Below, in pieces: positions 34,321-44,980 of a stretch of DNA of 64,000 bases (position 1 is the stretch's first letter; every line of letters starts with the position of its first letter). The position numbers and the translations under genes are program-made. Origin of the DNA: Polyporus tsugae (lineage: Eukaryota > Basidiomycota > Agaricomycetes > Polyporales > Polyporaceae); the NCBI GenBank assembly GCA_024305745.1, contig JAHRBS010000013.1, positions 3,038,001-3,102,000 on the forward strand, given 5' to 3'. The notes under the pieces were generated by a model. It was not told the origin of the DNA. It saw nothing but the letters and a program-made list of their open reading frames with translations, and did not search any database.

Positions 34321-36040
34321 ATGGCCTCGACGATAGACCCGACCCAGTCCACCTCGTCCTCGTCCTCGCCTACCACTCAGAGTCCGTTCTCCACCTCCTT
34401 TTCATCCTCCATACCTTCCTCATCCCGCAGTTCGATCACTGATCCTCTTTCCTCTCCCCCAGGTTCCTCTGATCCTAGCACGACGACACCATCGGGGACT
34501 CCGACAACAACACCACCGTCCTCGCCCTCGTCCCCACCGCCGTCCTCAATCCCGCCGTCCTCATCCCCGCCCTCTTCCCCCACCACTACACCAACTTCTC
34601 CATCCTCGTCTCCCACCACCACCCCTCCTGATCAGTCCAGTTCTTCCTCGACCACTCCCCCGCCGACAAGCCCAAGCTCCTCCAGCTCGACCTCTCCCTC
34701 CATTACTTCAACCCCGTCCTCTCCCTCGTCACAAACCACATCCACGAGCACCGAGACGAGCACGATCGTGTATGTACCACCTCATGCCCTCTCATCGCCC
34801 GTCCTAACCCACAGCTAGCGGGACCGACTCAAATGGCTCCCAATTCACGTCCGTCGTAACCACCACCCTCGTCTCCACGCCCTCGATCGGCACATCGACC
34901 GACCACAACAACGACTCGACCACCTCCTCGCACACCGGCGCGATCGTCGGCGGCGTCGTCGGCGGAGTGGCGGGGCTCGCGCTCCTCGCCACGCTCCTCT
35001 ACTTTATCTTCAAGCGCGCCCACCACAAGGACGACTTTGACGGCAACTTCGACCCGGACCGCGTCGTCGGCCTTGGCCACGGCACCCTCCCCGACGTCGA
35101 CCTCGGCGCAGACATCACGCCGTACAGCTACACCCCCGGTGGCCAGACCCAGGGCGGTGGTGGAGGCGGAGGTGGCGGCGGAGGCGGTGGCGGTGGTGGT
35201 GGAGGAGGTGGTGGAAACGCGTCCGCGGCCGTCCCACAAGCGGGTGGGTCGTCACCCGGCGGCGTACCGAATATGAGCCAGTACCACGTCAACGCGTACC
35301 CTGCTGGAGCGGGCGGGTACGGCGCTGGCTCGGGAGCTGGGGCTAGCGGGTACGGAGCAGGACCTGGAGCCGGGGCTAGCGGGTACGGTGCAGGACCTGG
35401 AGCTGGGGCAAGCGGGTACGGAGCAGGACCTGGAGCTGGGGCAGGCGGCTACTCAGCGGGAGCGGGACCTGGAGCTGGGGCAAGCGGGTATGCGGGAGGC
35501 CCGGGGGCCGGCGGAGGGACATCAATGGCGAATGCGGGTGCGGGGGGCGGCGCAAGCACGCCCTCGCACTACTCGCTGCCTTCGCAGCCCGGACAATCGT
35601 ATTACGGCGGCGGACCGCACTCGACCTCGGACCACGGCTACACCGACTACGCTGCGTACGCGGCCTATGCGAACCAGTACCCACACTCGTCGTCATCCCA
35701 GACGAGCCCGACGAACGCCAGCTTCGGCGCGCAGCTGCAGCCAGTGGGCATGCCCGCGCGCGACTTCCGACACCCGTCGCCCGGGCCGTCGCTCGGGCAG
35801 GCGTCGTACAACGGCCAGACGCCGACGGAGCCGTCCGTGTCGGGCAGCTCGAGCGGCCCTGCGATGATCCCGAGCTCGAAGGAGCGCGAGGCGATGCGCC
35901 GGGTCGCCAACCCTGACAATGGGGCGTCGTCTGGTCCGGTCATGCAGCATTTGGACGGTGGGCGGCTCGACGCGACGCCCGAGGACGAGGAGCCGAGCGA
36001 GGTCCCGCCGCGGTACGACACTATCGCGCACGACCGGTGA
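34321..36040 (+). CDS. Ser/Thr/Pro-rich single-pass membrane protein with Gly repeats
   Basis: Cell-surface-type protein. Exon 1 (34321-34769) encodes about 150 residues that are almost all Ser, Thr and Pro, a likely O-mannosylated stalk. A 49-nt intron (34770-34818, GTATGT to TAG) joins it to exon 2. One transmembrane helix (IVGGVVGGVAGLALLATLLY) is followed by a basic stop-transfer (FKRAHHK) and a long cytosolic tail. The tail has a polyglycine run of about 22 and a degenerate repeat of GAGASGYGAGP units (35330-35510), then a Pro/Ser-rich region ending PPRYDTIAHDR. The layout resembles fungal Mid2/Wsc-like sensors, but no cysteine-rich Wsc domain is seen. The start is uncertain: an upstream in-frame Met at 34216 would add a hydrophobic segment (YILLLLSPFLPS) that could act as a signal peptide. 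Confidence 0.75.
35154..35214 (+). repeat. Polyglycine-coding GGN tract
   Basis: A run of about 20 GGN (mostly GGT and GGC) codons inside the membrane-protein gene, likely length-variable by replication slippage. Confidence 0.85.
35330..35510 (+). repeat. Coding minisatellite, GAGASGYGAGP units
   Basis: About five imperfect units of 33-36 bp (core GCGGGTACGG(A/T)GCAGGACCTG) encode Gly/Ala/Ser/Tyr repeats. All repeats stay in frame. Confidence 0.85.
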
Positions 36041-37473
36041 ACGCTACGTTCCCACCACGGACGTGTGGCGTAGGCGTGTGTGCGGTTTGCGGCGGCCGTG
36101 GTGGGGCTGGTGGTGGAGCTGGAGGGAAGCTTGGAGCATGCGCAGTTGCTCATGAGGCGGAGCGTGGATTGCGTTGCGCTGTTGGACCACGGCTCTGTTG
36201 TTCTCGCGCGTTTGACTCATCATCTCCCTCACGCTCATTCGCAGAGTCTCATCCCGTATGGCTTTAAAGATGTCTGGACGAGAAAACGGATCGAAGCCTA
36301 CCGATGACCGCCTCTCGCCTTAGCGCGTCTGCCGCCTGCTCGGTGCTACGTCCGGCATGCCTACGCTGGCACGCGTGGCCGGCGTTCGGACTGTGGAATC
36401 TAGCATCTTCCCTTCCTGTCTTGTATTCGCAGTCGCTCGCTGACGTTCCACATCCTCGCCGTGTGGGGATACGTGCTCGCTATTTTTGCGTTAACGTTCG
36501 CTTATCGCTATGCTACCATCCTTCATCCCCCCTTCCCTGCCCGTTCACCGACGACCTCCTTCTGACGCATCCTTTTTGACGTATCAATTAGCCCCCAATA
36601 TCCTCCGCTGCTTACGCCTGTGACATGCTAGATCTCGCGCTTCCTCGCTTTCGACCGTCGAGCGCTCCCTTTTTCTCGTTTCTCAGTACGTTCTCACCCA
36701 GGGCGACCTCAGAACAACAGCACGCACGCCGCTGCTCCCGTACATACAATATATACACACGATACCTCAGCGCTCTCGCCCCCCCCCCCAAACCACCTTC
36801 CGGCGTACGTATTATTTGACGAGCCCGACCATTCTTCAAATGTTCCATGTTGACGACAGTTACGAGCCATGTACGTATTACCCCCCATCTGACCATTGAC
36901 AACACACAGTCTAAGGACATTCACATTTCGTGTATCTCGCATGCACCCCTCCCTGTATTTTACTTATTTGCGCACACGCGTCCAAAATATCTACTTTACC
37001 GTCGATGGCTGTGTTAGGTTAGTACAAGTATAGGAACGCGATCAGTGAATTATACCGGGGGGGCGGCCACGGGGGGTCGACTCCAGTACTTACTACTTCT
37101 CTTATGCTGCAGCTGAAGCTTAGGGTGGGTTGTCCTGCGTCTGCTTCCATCCCAGGGCGTTCGGGCCCGGATCGTTTAAGTAGTGCTACCTACTCATTGG
37201 TAAACGCACGCCATACACACCGCATCGGACCATCGAACAAGGTACGGCGTAGGTAGGGTACACCAGTGGTTTTAGATACTAACGTGAGGCGAACAGAGAC
37301 GATCGTCGCATATGTTGCGGGATCCCGGATCCGGTCCGGACTACGGTGATCTCCGGCGCGGGCGACTGATCAGAACCTCCTCGCGTTGCTTGTTGTAACT
37401 TACTTGTCAACGTCCTCCGACTCGGGGTCTCTCACCGGGACCCGACCAAGTACATACTTTATACTGTATGCAT
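36041..37473. other. Gene-poor stretch, about 1.4 kb
   Basis: 3' flank of the membrane protein and 5' flank of the next gene. Contains a C-run near 36780-36789 and a G-run near 37056-37063. No gene recognised. Confidence 0.45.
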
Positions 37474-38107
37474 ATGTCGAACCAGCAGCAGACGTCGGCA
37501 CCCTTGGCAAACGCCAAACCCACAGCCAAGCTGCGGCTGAGGATCCAGCCTCTTCCCCGCTACCCCGACATCGTCCTCGCGCTCAACGTGATCGACACCG
37601 ACCCTCCCTGCAGGTTCCACTGGTACATCTTCGTCCCCAACGCCGCGGACGCGCATCTCGACGTGCGGTCTGGACTGAAGATGCACGCCACGACGGATTA
37701 CAGCCCGAGCGCGACGGAGAGGCTGTCACGGGTGCTTCGACGCCACCCCAACCACGCTCGCGACCGACGAGGGCGGGCTCGCTGCCGCCGCCACGATCGG
37801 CCGTCTCGGTCTCGGGGTCGATGAGGATGGACGTGGACACTCTCAAGCCGAGCTACGCGACTTGCTCGCGCAGATACCCATGGCTGTCACCGAAGCCGAT
37901 CAGGCCCGCGAGCCGGTGTTTACGTGCCGTGTTTGGGTGCGGGAGGCTCTGCGGAGGATGCATGGGGAGGGGTACGTGCGGTGTCCCGATGTGGACGCGT
38001 TGGAGGAGGAGATGTGGCGGTATGGAAGGGCTGCTGCGAGGGCGATCGAGGACGATACGTTCGAGCTCGCTGCTTTGGTAGAATCGGTGACGAGTCGGGC
38101 GATGTAG
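37474..38107 (+). pseudogene. Uncharacterised fungal protein (DUF6914-like), copy A, frameshifted
   Basis: Paralog of the gene at 40389. Shared blocks are YPDIVLALNVIDTDPP, FHWYIFVPN, a K-M-H-A block, LLAQIPMAV, REPVFTCRVWVREALRRMHG and CPDVDALEEEMW. The first part (to about 37720) and the rest (from FDATPTTLATDEGG at about 37736) are in different frames. No intron signal bridges them, so one base has been gained or lost. The conserved His and the Cys of F-T-C-R-x-W fit a cysteine-peptidase-like fold, but that is speculation. I recall a fungal family of this type as DUF6914 but am not certain. It could also be a sequencing error in a working gene. Confidence 0.55.
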
Positions 38108-38276
38108 TAGTCAATTCTGTATCGAGCACAAGAGTTCGTATGTAATTTGCAGTCCCGTTGGAAGTAGAAATAAATTGAGCACAACGACCATCCATCCCTG
38201 TACGACAAGCGCAGCAACTTGAATGATACACAAGATGATTCACGGGACATACAGTGTACATACACGTCCACGTCGA

Positions 38277-39195
38277 CTACGCGTAGCACTGTCGGTACTT
38301 CACAATGTAATGTTCTGCCTCGAGTTCAGTGGAGTACTGTGGGAAGACGGACAACATGATCCTATTCCAACGACCTTTACGGTATTGCGGCAGATAACAA
38401 GCCTTCGTGAGTTCCCTGATTAGACACAGAACGAGTTAATGCAGGCGCCATGCCCCCAGGACGCAGCTCAGCCACGCACCAGTACTCCGGCATCCATGCG
38501 CACGACTCCCAATCCACGATGCCCGTGATGTTCGAATGGTCGTCCACGAGGATGTTGTGTGGCCCTAAGTCATTGTGCGTGAGGCATATACGGTACTGAC
38601 GCCCGTGAACCTTTCGGATCACGTCGTGGACCATCTCGGGATCTACGCCTTTGGGAATATGGGAAAGTCCACCGGTGCGCAACATGAGCTCTCTATGGAA
38701 CGTCGCGATGGACTCCCAGGGGCCCAGAGGCGGACTGAGCGTCATGCGCCAGCAGTTGACTGGCCCGCCTCCGAAACCACAGACGGCGCCGGAGGGAGGA
38801 GGGAGTGCTCGAAGCGGCGCTAGTAGGCGGGAGATCTGTGCACTCAAGTGTTGTTCTACCTCGGGAGAAATGTCGGGGTAACGTTCCGCGAGCTGCTCTC
38901 CAGGTAACCGAGACATGACGAGGTAGGTCGTCCCGCCATAAGCAAGGTTGTCGATGACGACAGGAACAGGAATGGAAGTACGGGCGGCCACAAAGCGGAT
39001 GGCCTGACCCTCCACTAGGCCGCCCAAAGTGCTTTGCTTCACATACATACTCCCGGGTATGCGTTGCGAAGCACTCTGCCTCGACCATCGGCGTTCCCCA
39101 ATGGCGACGAGCTGCCGCCATAGTTTAGCACGGAGTTGGGCCGGTAGATACGAGACAACGAATGCCAGAAGGCGGTATATAATTGGTGAAGCCAT
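38277..39195 (-). CDS. APH/choline-kinase-like phosphotransferase
   Basis: Protein-kinase-fold small-molecule kinase of the APH family (PF01636), very numerous in fungi and mostly of unknown substrate. The catalytic loop LTHNDLGPHNILVDD and the metal-binding IVDWESCAWMPEYW are intact. Upstream, TTYLVMSRLPGEQL is the hinge region. The N-terminus is hydrophobic (IIYRLLAFVVSYLP). The apparent early end after EYW is resolved by an intron (38416-38479, GTGCGT to CAG). It joins EYW to ELTKACYLPQY and a 46-residue second exon ending at 38277 with FPQYSTELEAEHYI, the normal C-terminal helix of the family. It lies between the two DUF6914-like paralogs on the opposite strand. Confidence 0.85.
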
Positions 39196-40388
39196 CGTGC
39201 TACAATTTACAAGAGTTGTCAGTAGAATCGCAATCGCATGGTCATAGGTAGATACTCACTGCGAACGGGGAAAGGTACTTGAGCTTGTTGAGTCAACGTG
39301 CAGGGCGCCTATGACCATGGTCGCTTCTACTTTGATGCGCCGCTTTAAACTTATAAGCGGCTGCAGTAAGATTTCCGCAGTCAACCCGGCCGCCGTCTTG
39401 AACATGTCTTACTCTAACTATGCCTCTTGTATCACATCGGTGGCGATCAACGAGTTTGGTAAGTGCACAATTTCGCTTCTCCGATCCCTAGACCCATTAA
39501 CATTATTTCCGAGCTAGTTAGTAAGTGGTAACCGGAGGCGACAGCCTGAGGTACTACGACGATCACGAACTTGAATTACGTGACCATTGTGGTCCCAATA
39601 TTAATTTCCCGCAACGACAAGTGACTGCCAGCGACGGCGAACAATAGAAACGTTCTGAGATTCCATGAACGGTCGCGCACTAACGACGAACCTCTCTGAC
39701 TGCCATGGCCAGTGGGGCGCCTCCAAACATCCGCCAACACCGAGTCGGGCTCATGCCAGGACGATTCGTGGACGCCGTCATCCGAGTCATGAACCCTTCT
39801 TCGACCATGGTCCTTGGGTATGTCTCCAATCTTTGGCCGGCCGGACTGCGTGCCCACAGGCCGAGGTACGTACGACGGCAAACGGTTCGATATTGTTCAC
39901 ATCTGCTGCAGACGAGTCTCACACATCATCCCGATAGAATCCCTAGAATCCATCGATGCGCGAAAAGCTGGGAAAAAACTGGGTGGCACCCTGGTGTTGT
40001 ATGCCGTCAGACGCATGTTCTGGGATATTACGGTGTCGTCCAAGGACTGCCCTTAGTTGGCAGATCGACCTGTTTTATAACGGCGGTACGAGTCAGAGCG
40101 ACTCTTACGGGGTGGCGAGCAGCTCCTCCACCTGCTGTTGTGGTTTTCACCGAGTCTTCGAGAAGCAGAGAACCGATGGCCATTGCGCTCATGTGGTATG
40201 GGCGGCATTCTTCAAGCTGCGTCGAGTCATTCGCGTTTGTACGTTTGACCCTCAACGGGTTGGACTACGTCAGCAATGGCTCGACATGGAGTGCCATAAA
40301 GCGTGAGTGAGGGGGGTACTCAACTCCAGCCTCGCAGACCGTACCAGCGGGCCCCTCATCCATTCGCATTGCCGTATCTGCACCCAAC
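39196..40388. other. Spacer, about 1.2 kb
   Basis: Between the kinase promoter and the second paralog. A frame of 201 codons (39705-40310, plus) shows no family motif. Nothing assigned. Confidence 0.4.
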
Positions 40389-40988
40389 ATGTCCACCCCC
40401 GCTCGTCGCAACAAGCCGCTAAAGATTGATCCTACCCCTCACTATCCTCACATCGTCCTTGCCCTCAACCGCATCGACACCGAACCTCCCCGATTCCACT
40501 GGCTCGTCTTCATTCCCAACCCTGGTCAGGGTGACGGAAAGGTGCAGGAGGGGACTAAAGTCCATGCCATCCAGGTCTTCGGGTCTGGAAATGCGGCAGG
40601 GACCTGGCACTTCGAAGCTGCTCCTTTCACCCTCGCCACCTCTGCATCCGTCGTCGCAGCGGCTGTCGTCGGCCAGCTCAAGGACGACAAGACCGCGCAA
40701 CAACTCGTCGACCTTCTCGCTGAGATCCCCATGGCTGTCCTTGCTGTGGACAGACAGCGCGAGCCTGTGTTCAGCTGCCGCGTATGGGTACGGGAGGCCC
40801 TGCGTCGTCTGCATGGCGCAGGCTTCATCCATTGCCCCGATGTCGACACGTTGGAGAAAGATATGTTGGGACTACGGTGTGCCAGCCGCCAATGCGGTGG
40901 AGAACGACACTTTCCAGATGGCGAAGCTGGCTACGGCCAGGAACTCTCGCACTCTCTAAATGCATTGCGGTGCATGACCTATGAGTGA
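40389..40988 (+). CDS. Uncharacterised fungal protein (DUF6914-like), copy B
   Basis: Frame of 199 codons, paralog of copy A at 37474. Ordered blocks: YPHIVLALNRIDTEPP, FHWLVFIPNPGQG, KVHAIQVFG, TWHFEAAPFTLATS, LLAEIPMAV, REPVFSCRVWVREALRRLHG and CPDVDTLEKDM. After that the frame diverges from copy A. In the next frame the homologous tail is present (NAVENDTFQMAKLATAR, stop at 40959). One extra base in the ATGTTGGG at 40864-40870 therefore replaced the last 30 or so residues. Function unknown. Invariant His and Cys suggest an enzyme, by analogy only. The core is intact, so the gene may still be expressed with an altered tail. Confidence 0.65.
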   Translation: MSTPARRNKPLKIDPTPHYPHIVLALNRIDTEPPRFHWLVFIPNPGQGDGKVQEGTKVHAIQVFGSGNAAGTWHFEAAPFTLATSASVVAAAVVGQLKDDKTAQQLVDLLAEIPMAVLAVDRQREPVFSCRVWVREALRRLHGAGFIHCPDVDTLEKDMLGLRCASRQCGGERHFPDGEAGYGQELSHSLNALRCMTYE

Positions 40989-41951
40989 GACCTCGTTCGT
41001 ACGCTCCAGGTTATTTTGCATTGAAAAAGTGGATTAGGCTCGCCGACGTATATCTATTTGTACACCTGACTGGATGTCGACTCGGAGTAGTTGGTTGGAA
41101 CGTCGCTTCTAGGTGGAAACATGCTCTATTGGAGTGGAAGGATGGGCCGAGTTAAACGATGATCTTGACATCAGGTTGTACGAGAATGAATAACAGAGAT
41201 ATCGTGTCCGGTATATTTCCGTGGGCTGCCTTTAAAATAGGGGGGTGAGGAAGCGAGGGCCGCCCAATCGATATGAAAGACCGCCGACTCTACTGTACGC
41301 TCACTTATGTTGACGGCAGTATTTATGATGGGCCACCAGCACCCTGCACGTTCCCGTTCCCGAGACAGCGTTCCGAATTGTACTCCGAGTAGGCTCGCGG
41401 ACACCACATCCCCCCGGACGAAATGGAGAACTGAAAATCGTGATCGATTAGCTAACTGTCGATGAATGTATGTACCGTAATCGTGAGTGTCAATGGTCGG
41501 CTACGAGTCCAAAAAGTCCCAAGTCAGTGTCAAAGAGTAAAGTGGCAAAGGTAACGCGGGACACTCCTCATAGCGAGTAGCAAGCATCGATGTAAATGTC
41601 GTTGAATGTCATAACAGGCAGGGGCGCACACGCAAATGCAAATCCGAATGTCGCTAATGTAGCCATCCAAGTCTCCACTCCATGTGCCGCGTCGGCGGAC
41701 GACAAGGTGCGCGGTTTTGGTGAGGTAAAATCGCGCATATGCATGCGCAAAGCAGAAGAGCGGAAACAAGCACGTACAGTCTGTCAGTCCGTCTGCGATA
41801 TCTATCCGTCCGTTCCTCGATCAGCCCTGCCCCCTCTCGCAACACCTCCTGAGTGAAATAAGCATAAATCCGAAGAGCAAGAAGAAATCCAGGTCCCTCA
41901 AGATCACTAGTACGTCCCTTCGTCCGGCTCGAGCTCAGGAGGCTTCTCATC
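40989..41951. other. Spacer between convergent genes
   Basis: About 960 nt. A segment near 41505-41535 (GAGTCCAAAAAGTCCCAAGTC) faintly resembles the 15.8 kb repeat. No gene seen. Confidence 0.4.
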
Positions 41952-44137
41952 TCACAGAGCCTCACCCACTCCGTGCCCAGTGCTCGTCAGGTCCGCCACG
42001 TCGACGGCGGTGTCCTCGTCGATGCTCGGCCGCGTAAGCTTCTTCGGCGACCGCTGCAGCCAATTCCGCGGCTGCGACGTCGTCGTACCCGCGGGTGGCG
42101 TAGGCGACGTCATCTGCCCGAGCGCCTGCTGCTGCCCGAGCGTCGGGGACGTGACCGTCGACGACGGCGACAGCGGGCCCATGTTCGTCACGAACAGCGG
42201 GCCGAATTGCGGCGCGGGCGCGGGCGACCCGGTGTTGTCCCGGTCGACCAGCCCGGGCGGCCCGCGGTGCTTCGGGAGGAGCGGCGCGTCGCTCGTCTCG
42301 CGCGAGTGCGTCAGCGCCGCGAAGGGGTCGTCGCCCACGAGGTCGGACGTCCTGCTCCCGCCCGTACCCGACGCGCGCGCGTCGCGGTACGAGGGCGGTG
42401 GCCCGCCGCGCTGCGCGCGAGTCGGAGTCGAGGCGGTGGGGCCCATGACGTCGTCGACGATCCGGCTGAGGTCCACCGAGGTCGCCACCCGGAGCGGGTC
42501 GACGAGGTTGCTGTTCTCGCCGGGGGGCGGCCAGACGGCCTCACGGAAGATGGAGCCGGACTCGGAGCGCATGCCCAGCAGGAGTGGGGGCGAGGCGCGG
42601 GCTGGGACACCGCCGGGGTTGCTGGGTGTGGCGGAGCGGTGCGGGTCCATGGGCGCGCCCATGAGCGACGGCCCGGGAGACACGGCCTGGAACTCGCGCG
42701 AGAGCGGCGATGCGCCGGGGACGGGGCTAGGACTGGGGTACGTGATGGAACTGGAGTGGGCGTGAGATGAGGTGAGCGAGACGGGGTAGTCGCTGTAGCG
42801 CGTCATGGGCGCGCCGAGGTCAAAGTCATCCATGTCCTCGCCGTCGAGCAGGCGGGTACGGGGCTTGGGCTGGAGGCGCCTGAAGAAGGAAACCTTCTTG
42901 GTCTGGTGCCGCCGATAGAACAGGAAGAGAGCGGTGATAAGGATGATGAAGGCGACACCGCCCACTGTCCCTGCGATAACGTTCCTCTTGGTGGCCGCTT
43001 CGCTTGCGCTGTTGTTGTCGGAGGAGAGGGTAGTAGGGATCTGCGTAAAAATCTGGGAGACGTGCGGATATTAGCGGAACGTGGGAGGCAACGAGAAAAA
43101 GCGAAGAGAACAGAAGACGTACGGTTGAGGTTGTGCCATTGACGACTACTGTTGAGATTGCGGATGTGATCGTCGTCCCAAACATACCAGTACTAGAGTC
43201 CGCTGGTGTTGTCACGGTTGGCAACGGAGTGGGTGATAGGGAGGTGGGGTCAGTGGTCGGAGTTGAGGTAGGTGGAGAAGAAGTCTGAGAGGAAGATTCC
43301 GATGACGACTGAGAGGAAGAATCTGATGTCGGAGAAGATGTAGGGGTCGTATCCGACTGAGAAGAAGTGTCACTGGTGGGTGAAGAAGTAGTGGGGTCGG
43401 ACGTTGGAGACGGTGTAGTGGTTTGAGACGAAGCTTGCGTTGTCGTGGACTGGGTTGTGGGGGTATCCGTCCTGCAGGGATCTATGGTCGAACGCAAAGT
43501 CAAAGGATAGTGAGTTTAGTACGCACGTAGATTGTGAAGTTGACTGGGAGGTAGTGACATTGGAGGTCGTGGATGGTGACGAGGAAGGTGATGAAGTGCT
43601 TCCTATGGAGTTGCTGCCTGAAGCAGAGTCGGTTGTGTCAGAACTAGCATCCTGGGGGTTTTGTCTGCCTGTAGGGCCAGCTGGAGAGGACGTAGTCACT
43701 GCAGCTCCGGACTACAATGCGAGAAGAAGAATGTGAGTACATTAGGGAACTAATTCAAAGCGTGAGGCACGCACGACGGTCCCACTGTCGTTACTCGAAA
43801 TCCCTGTTGACCCAGTACTGCTGGACCCGGGGTCGGAAGTTGCGCCCGGAGTGATGGACGGAGCTTGTCGTGGCAGGACCTTTCGCCGCTTGGCAGGATA
43901 GCAATCGGACCCTCCGCAGGGCTCAAGCATGAGTGTAGGTATTAGAGAGATAGTGGGGAGTAGAGTAGCATTGGATGGGGAAACAAGGCCGCGAACGACG
44001 GTCTCTCGGAAGCTTCGCGTCGCCGCGCTCGGGTCTGGCGGAGTTTGTGTGAATCTCTCGAATGCATCACGTGCCACCCAGGCTGTGTTTTCGTCGCTGC
44101 GCAGAGTCGCCGTCTCCGCGGCCCTTGTGGCGTTCAT
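41952..44137 (-). CDS. Ser/Thr-rich single-pass membrane protein
   Basis: Second protein of this layout. N-terminal exons (43700-44137) read MNATRAAETATLRSDENTAW and later IPTLMLEPCGGSDC. Two exons (43080-43700) are almost pure Ser/Thr/Pro. A further exon carries NNSASEAATKRNVIAGTVGG into the transmembrane helix VAFIILITALFLFY with RRHQTKK stop-transfer, then a Pro/Ser-rich cytosolic tail of about 320 residues (PPPSYRDARASG, LPKHRGPPGL) ending at 41952. I infer a heavily O-glycosylated wall or surface protein signalling through its tail. The first exon and start are uncertain. No clear signal peptide is visible, so a further 5' exon may exist. Confidence 0.7.
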
Positions 44138-44980
44138 CCTCCCTCGTCTGAAACCACATAGGAGGTATGAGCGTTCTAGCCTCTGGTCCCCTATGTCCCC
44201 AACGTAAACAAACCCGAGGGCTAAAGTTGAGGCCCTCAAACGACGTGAGTGCATTATTTTTCAATCGAGATGTCAAGACTTCAAGTTGTGGACATTCACT
44301 ATATATTCCATCTGTCATCGACAGTCCTCATCCAATCGCTTCCAGGTAACACACACACACAACGTGCTCATGGCGGCCCTGGACTCTACTACCCTGGCCT
44401 CATCAAGCTTCGAGCCTTAAACCGTCAAGCGTTTCGTCCAGTCCGTAGGGAAATTCACGAAATTCGAATTGCAGTAGTGGACTATTGTTTAACGCGATGG
44501 TAGGATGTTTTTCATCGAAAGCGAAGTTATAACAGATGTGTGTGCGTGTGCCCAGAACCGGCGGTGTACATCACACGTCGTCGGAACTCATCTAATAACC
44601 ACACCAGCGTGGCACTGCTAGGACGTCATCGATTCATCGCTCATGACAGATTGATGCAGAGGACTTGCAGAGGCTTTCTCTTCAAGTTTCAACAAATCGA
44701 TAGTTCCGCGGCTGTTAAAAAGGTCGGCAGTCGCAGAACGAGCAAAAGTAGTACTGGATACTTGTGGATTCACAAGCACTTGGTCCCGCTCATAACCGAC
44801 GACAGGCTCTTCTTCCGTTTGTATCTGGCGCTTATCGCGGCACGGTGTCGGAGTTCGAATTCGAAGTGCTCGCGTACTTCAGACCGGTGACTGTCTGTAC
44901 TGAACGAGTCCTCAGTCTACTACGTCTTCCGTAGGCAAACAGTGTCAGCACCCAGTGCCACCCACTGTCCCCGCCCTCCC
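44138..44980. other. Divergent intergenic region
   Basis: About 840 nt between the membrane protein and the plus-strand oxidoreductase, with a short ACACACAC run near 44350. No gene recognised. Confidence 0.45.

Noticed and set aside
41973..42770. 265-codon plus-strand frames opposite the membrane-protein tail
   Set aside because: Shadows of the GC-rich minus-strand exon.
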